Shown: positions 6,893 to 8,412 of the stretch, one piece after another
How positions within the stretch are numbered: the stretch's first letter is position 1
How the letters are laid out: each line of letters begins with the position of its first letter
Source: an uncultured Actinomycetes bacterium
GTDB lineage: Bacteria > Actinomycetota > Acidimicrobiia > Acidimicrobiales > RAAP-2
DNA length: 8,412 nucleotides
NCBI GenBank assembly: GCA_903826715.1
Contig: CAIKFN010000126.1
Span: forward strand, 1-8,412
Direction: 5' to 3'
The notes under the pieces: model-generated
The model's database searches: none
The model's input: only the letters and a program-made list of their open reading frames with translations
Told to the model about the DNA's origin: nothing
Translations under genes and position numbers: made by a program

Positions 6893-7435
6893 TTACTGGT
6901 GGACTCGGGCAGTGCGGTGGTTTGGTCCTTCTGCCCAGCGTGCCATTGTCCATGCGAGGTCGCTCTGGCGATTTAGGTACGGGACAACAAGTGAGTTTTC
7001 GATTGGATAACCAACGGCAATGCGCTCCGCGCGGCGAATGACGGTGCGAGCAACATCGAGTGCAGCAGAAAGTTGATTCTCACCTGGAACAACAAACTCT
7101 GTTGGCATTTCAATTTCATCTGAGAGTGCGTCTATTTGACTCTCGAGCATTTCAATCATCTCGATTGTGACAAGAGTCTTATCTGCAGTGAGCTTGTGAC
7201 GGTTCTCAGGAAGCGTGGCGACTTCTGCCATCAGCACCCAGAGGTGACGCTCAAGAGTAATGAGAAGTTCATTGAGGCGCGAGCCCGGATCAGTAAGTGC
7301 TCTGGCCATTCCAAGCATTGCCTGGGCCTCATCAACAGCGCCATTCACTTCAATAGGGTCTGAAGTTTTCTCAGTACGGCCCCCAAAGTACAAGCCCGTT
7401 GTTCCGTCATCGCCACCACGTGTATAGATCTTCAC
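6893..7435 (-). CDS. PduO-type ATP:cob(I)alamin adenosyltransferase
   Basis: This 180-residue enzyme transfers the 5'-deoxyadenosyl group of ATP to cob(I)alamin, giving adenosylcobalamin for enzymes such as the mutase in this window. PduO-type marks: the N-terminal ATP loop YTRGGDDGTTGLYFGGR (4-20), GAVDEAQAMLGMAR (32-45), FVVPGENQLSAALDVARTV (114-132), IRRAERIA (133-140), and YLNRQSDLAWTMARW near the end. The GTG at 7435 is chosen because the ATP loop normally lies within a few residues of the start and total length then matches the family (about 180-190). The frame stays open to an ATG at 7588, but the extra 51 residues are basic, unlike the family, and would overlap the start of metH. No good Shine-Dalgarno precedes the GTG (AAGGAA is 16 nt away). 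It diverges from metH and converges on the nitroreductase gene. Confidence 0.92.
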   Translation of the reverse strand: MKIYTRGGDDGTTGLYFGGRTEKTSDPIEVNGAVDEAQAMLGMARALTDPGSRLNELLITLERHLWVLMAEVATLPENRHKLTADKTLVTIEMIEMLESQIDALSDEIEMPTEFVVPGENQLSAALDVARTVIRRAERIAVGYPIENSLVVPYLNRQSDLAWTMARWAEGPNHRTARVHQ

Positions 7436-7482
7436 AGTGCCAGCGTAGTGATTCCTTTGTTGACTAGTAGCCTTATTAAGCA
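7436..7482. promoter_or_regulatory. Short divergent promoter region between cobalamin adenosyltransferase and metH
   Basis: These 47 bp must carry promoters for both divergent genes. On the minus strand TACGCT (7442-7447) ends 6 nt before the adenosyltransferase GTG, the spacing expected of a TAnnnT -10 element driving a leaderless transcript. On the plus strand TAGCCT (7468-7473) ends 9 nt before the metH ATG and could do the same. Neither has a clear -35. The region is far too short for a cobalamin or SAM riboswitch. These are guesses from spacing. Confidence 0.3.
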
Positions 7483-8412
7483 ATGTCGTCCAATATCCGC
7501 CCACCTTTTGCCCGTCCGGCCGCGAACGACCCCTACCTGGACGCCCTCGCGAAAAAAGTCCTTGTTTATGACGGCGCCACCGGCACAAACCTCCAGATTC
7601 AAGAACTGACCGCGGCTGACTTCGGAGGCGAGAAATTTGAAGGCTGCAACGAAATACTTTGTGTCACTAAGCCCGAGTCAATCGAACGACTACACCGTTC
7701 TTTCTTCGACGTTGGCGTTGACGTAATTGAAACAAACTCGTTTGGATCATTCGGAGTTGTCCTTGCTGAATATGGAATTCCTGAGCGAGCACACGAGCTC
7801 GCGCTCGCCTCTGCACAAATTGCTCGAAAGATCGCTGACGAGTATTCAAGTCCTGGTGACAGAAAATTCGTAAGTGGATCAATTGGACCGGGAACAAAGT
7901 TCCCAACACTTGGACAAATCACCTACGACGCTCTTTCAGAGAGCTACGAAGAGCTTGCCTACGCACTCCTAGAAGGTGGCGTTGACGTTCTGCTCGTAGA
8001 AACAATGTTTGACCTTCTTTCTGGAAAAGCTGCAATCGCTGCGTGTCACCGTGCAATGGCTCGTCACGGACGCATTGTTCCAATTCAGACGCAAGTGACA
8101 ATTGAACTCACTGGTCGCATGCTTCCTGGAACAGAAATAAATGCCGCGATCACTGCACTGTCGCCACTCGGTATTGACATCATTGGACTTAACTGCGCCA
8201 CTGGTCCAGTTGAAATGTACGAACCACTTCGCACGCTCTCTGAATCTGCACCAATGCCAATTAGTTGTCTTCCTAACGCGGGACTTCCAAGCGTTGTTGA
8301 CGGCAAGATGCACTACGACCTAACGCCAGATCAACTCGCTGAACACCTTTCAAAGTTTGTTTCTGAATACGGACTCCAAGTTGTTGGTGGATGCTGTGGA
8401 ACAACACCTGAG
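7483..8412 (+). CDS. metH: Cobalamin-dependent methionine synthase, N-terminal homocysteine-binding domain, 3' partial
   Basis: The first 310 residues are present and the frame is still open at the right edge. This is the homocysteine S-methyltransferase domain of MetH, which methylates homocysteine to methionine using methylcobalamin recharged by 5-methyltetrahydrofolate. Marks: VYDGATGTNLQ (28-38), GCNEILCVTKPE (54-65), VIETNSFGS (81-89), SGSIGPGTKFPTLG (131-144), and the three zinc cysteines C238 (GLNCATG) and C304-C305 (VGGCCGTTP). The pterin, B12 and activation domains would lie beyond the edge; a stand-alone methyltransferase of about this length cannot be fully excluded, but the sequence looks like MetH. 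The ATG at 7483 gives about 20 extra residues before the core, which is plausible. No strong Shine-Dalgarno is seen. Bases 7501-7620 are about 61% GC, above the flanks. It diverges from the cobalamin adenosyltransferase, consistent with a shared need for cobalamin. Confidence 0.93.
   Translation, partial: MSSNIRPPFARPAANDPYLDALAKKVLVYDGATGTNLQIQELTAADFGGEKFEGCNEILCVTKPESIERLHRSFFDVGVDVIETNSFGSFGVVLAEYGIPERAHELALASAQIARKIADEYSSPGDRKFVSGSIGPGTKFPTLGQITYDALSESYEELAYALLEGGVDVLLVETMFDLLSGKAAIAACHRAMARHGRIVPIQTQVTIELTGRMLPGTEINAAITALSPLGIDIIGLNCATGPVEMYEPLRTLSESAPMPISCLPNAGLPSVVDGKMHYDLTPDQLAEHLSKFVSEYGLQVVGGCCGTTPE

Noticed and set aside
6567..7010. A 147-residue plus-strand open frame spanning the nitroreductase and adenosyltransferase ends
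   Set aside because: It lies out of frame within the nitroreductase and antisense to the adenosyltransferase, both with strong family motifs; its translation shows no domain.
7436..7482. A cobalamin riboswitch upstream of metH or the adenosyltransferase
   Set aside because: 47 bp is too short for the fold, and no B12-box-like sequence is seen.
7436..7588. A 51-residue N-terminal extension of the cobalamin adenosyltransferase
   Set aside because: It is Arg/Gly-rich, unlike the family, and overlaps the start of metH on the other strand; the GTG at 7435 gives the normal family length.
7599..7922. Minus-strand open frames opposite metH (also 7969-8313 and 8085-8306)
   Set aside because: They lie opposite a strongly conserved MetH domain and have no recognisable content.
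1..8412. A mobile element, defence system or other new multi-gene system
   Set aside because: All sizeable coding regions belong to recognisable families, composition is fairly even, and there are no transposase, integrase, terminal repeats or CRISPR-like repeats.

Overview
The window reads as a compact chromosomal segment of a bacterium, most likely an actinomycetote. The main clue is the acyl-CoA carboxylase alpha subunit at the left edge, whose linker and biotin domain resemble the actinobacterial AccA3 type. GC content is near 50% by eye, GTG starts occur, and Shine-Dalgarno sequences are mostly weak or absent. The coding density, with 0-6 bp gaps or short overlaps at most junctions, suggests a streamlined lineage. 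A low-GC aquatic actinobacterium, perhaps Acidimicrobiia-like, would fit, but that placement is a guess.

Layout, left to right. (1) A plus-strand operon runs from 2 to 2252: the 3' part of an acyl-CoA carboxylase alpha subunit, an M20 amidohydrolase joined to it by an ATGA overlap, and a small ABM-domain protein joined by TAATG. (2) A minus-strand methylmalonyl-CoA mutase large (catalytic) subunit follows; its stop codon overlaps the ABM stop. (3) A zinc-ribbon RDD membrane protein lies on the plus strand. (4) A minus-strand pair follows: a rhodanese-MoeB/ThiF sulfur-activating enzyme and a short MscS-like channel. (5) A plus-strand nitroreductase directly abuts (6) a minus-strand PduO-type cobalamin adenosyltransferase. 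(7) The N-terminal 310 residues of cobalamin-dependent methionine synthase MetH start 47 bp away on the plus strand and run off the right edge.

How the genes fit together. The carboxylase (if it accepts propionyl-CoA) and the mutase are two steps of the propionyl-CoA to succinyl-CoA route. The adenosyltransferase makes the adenosylcobalamin the mutase needs, and MetH uses methylcobalamin. The window is therefore loosely themed on B12-dependent metabolism. The mutase small (B12-binding) subunit, the epimerase and the MeaB chaperone are not present. The MoeB-like protein serves sulfur-carrier activation (molybdopterin, thiamine or cysteine synthesis). The nitroreductase, RDD and MscS genes have no clear link to the theme.

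I found no tRNA or rRNA, CRISPR array, insertion sequence, integrase, riboswitch or convincing terminator, and no gene-free stretch longer than 99 bp. I see no clear new biological system. The points most worth checking are the mutase subunit without a B12 domain, the carboxylase-amidohydrolase-ABM operon, the N-terminal rhodanese fusion, and the shared promoter region between the adenosyltransferase and metH.
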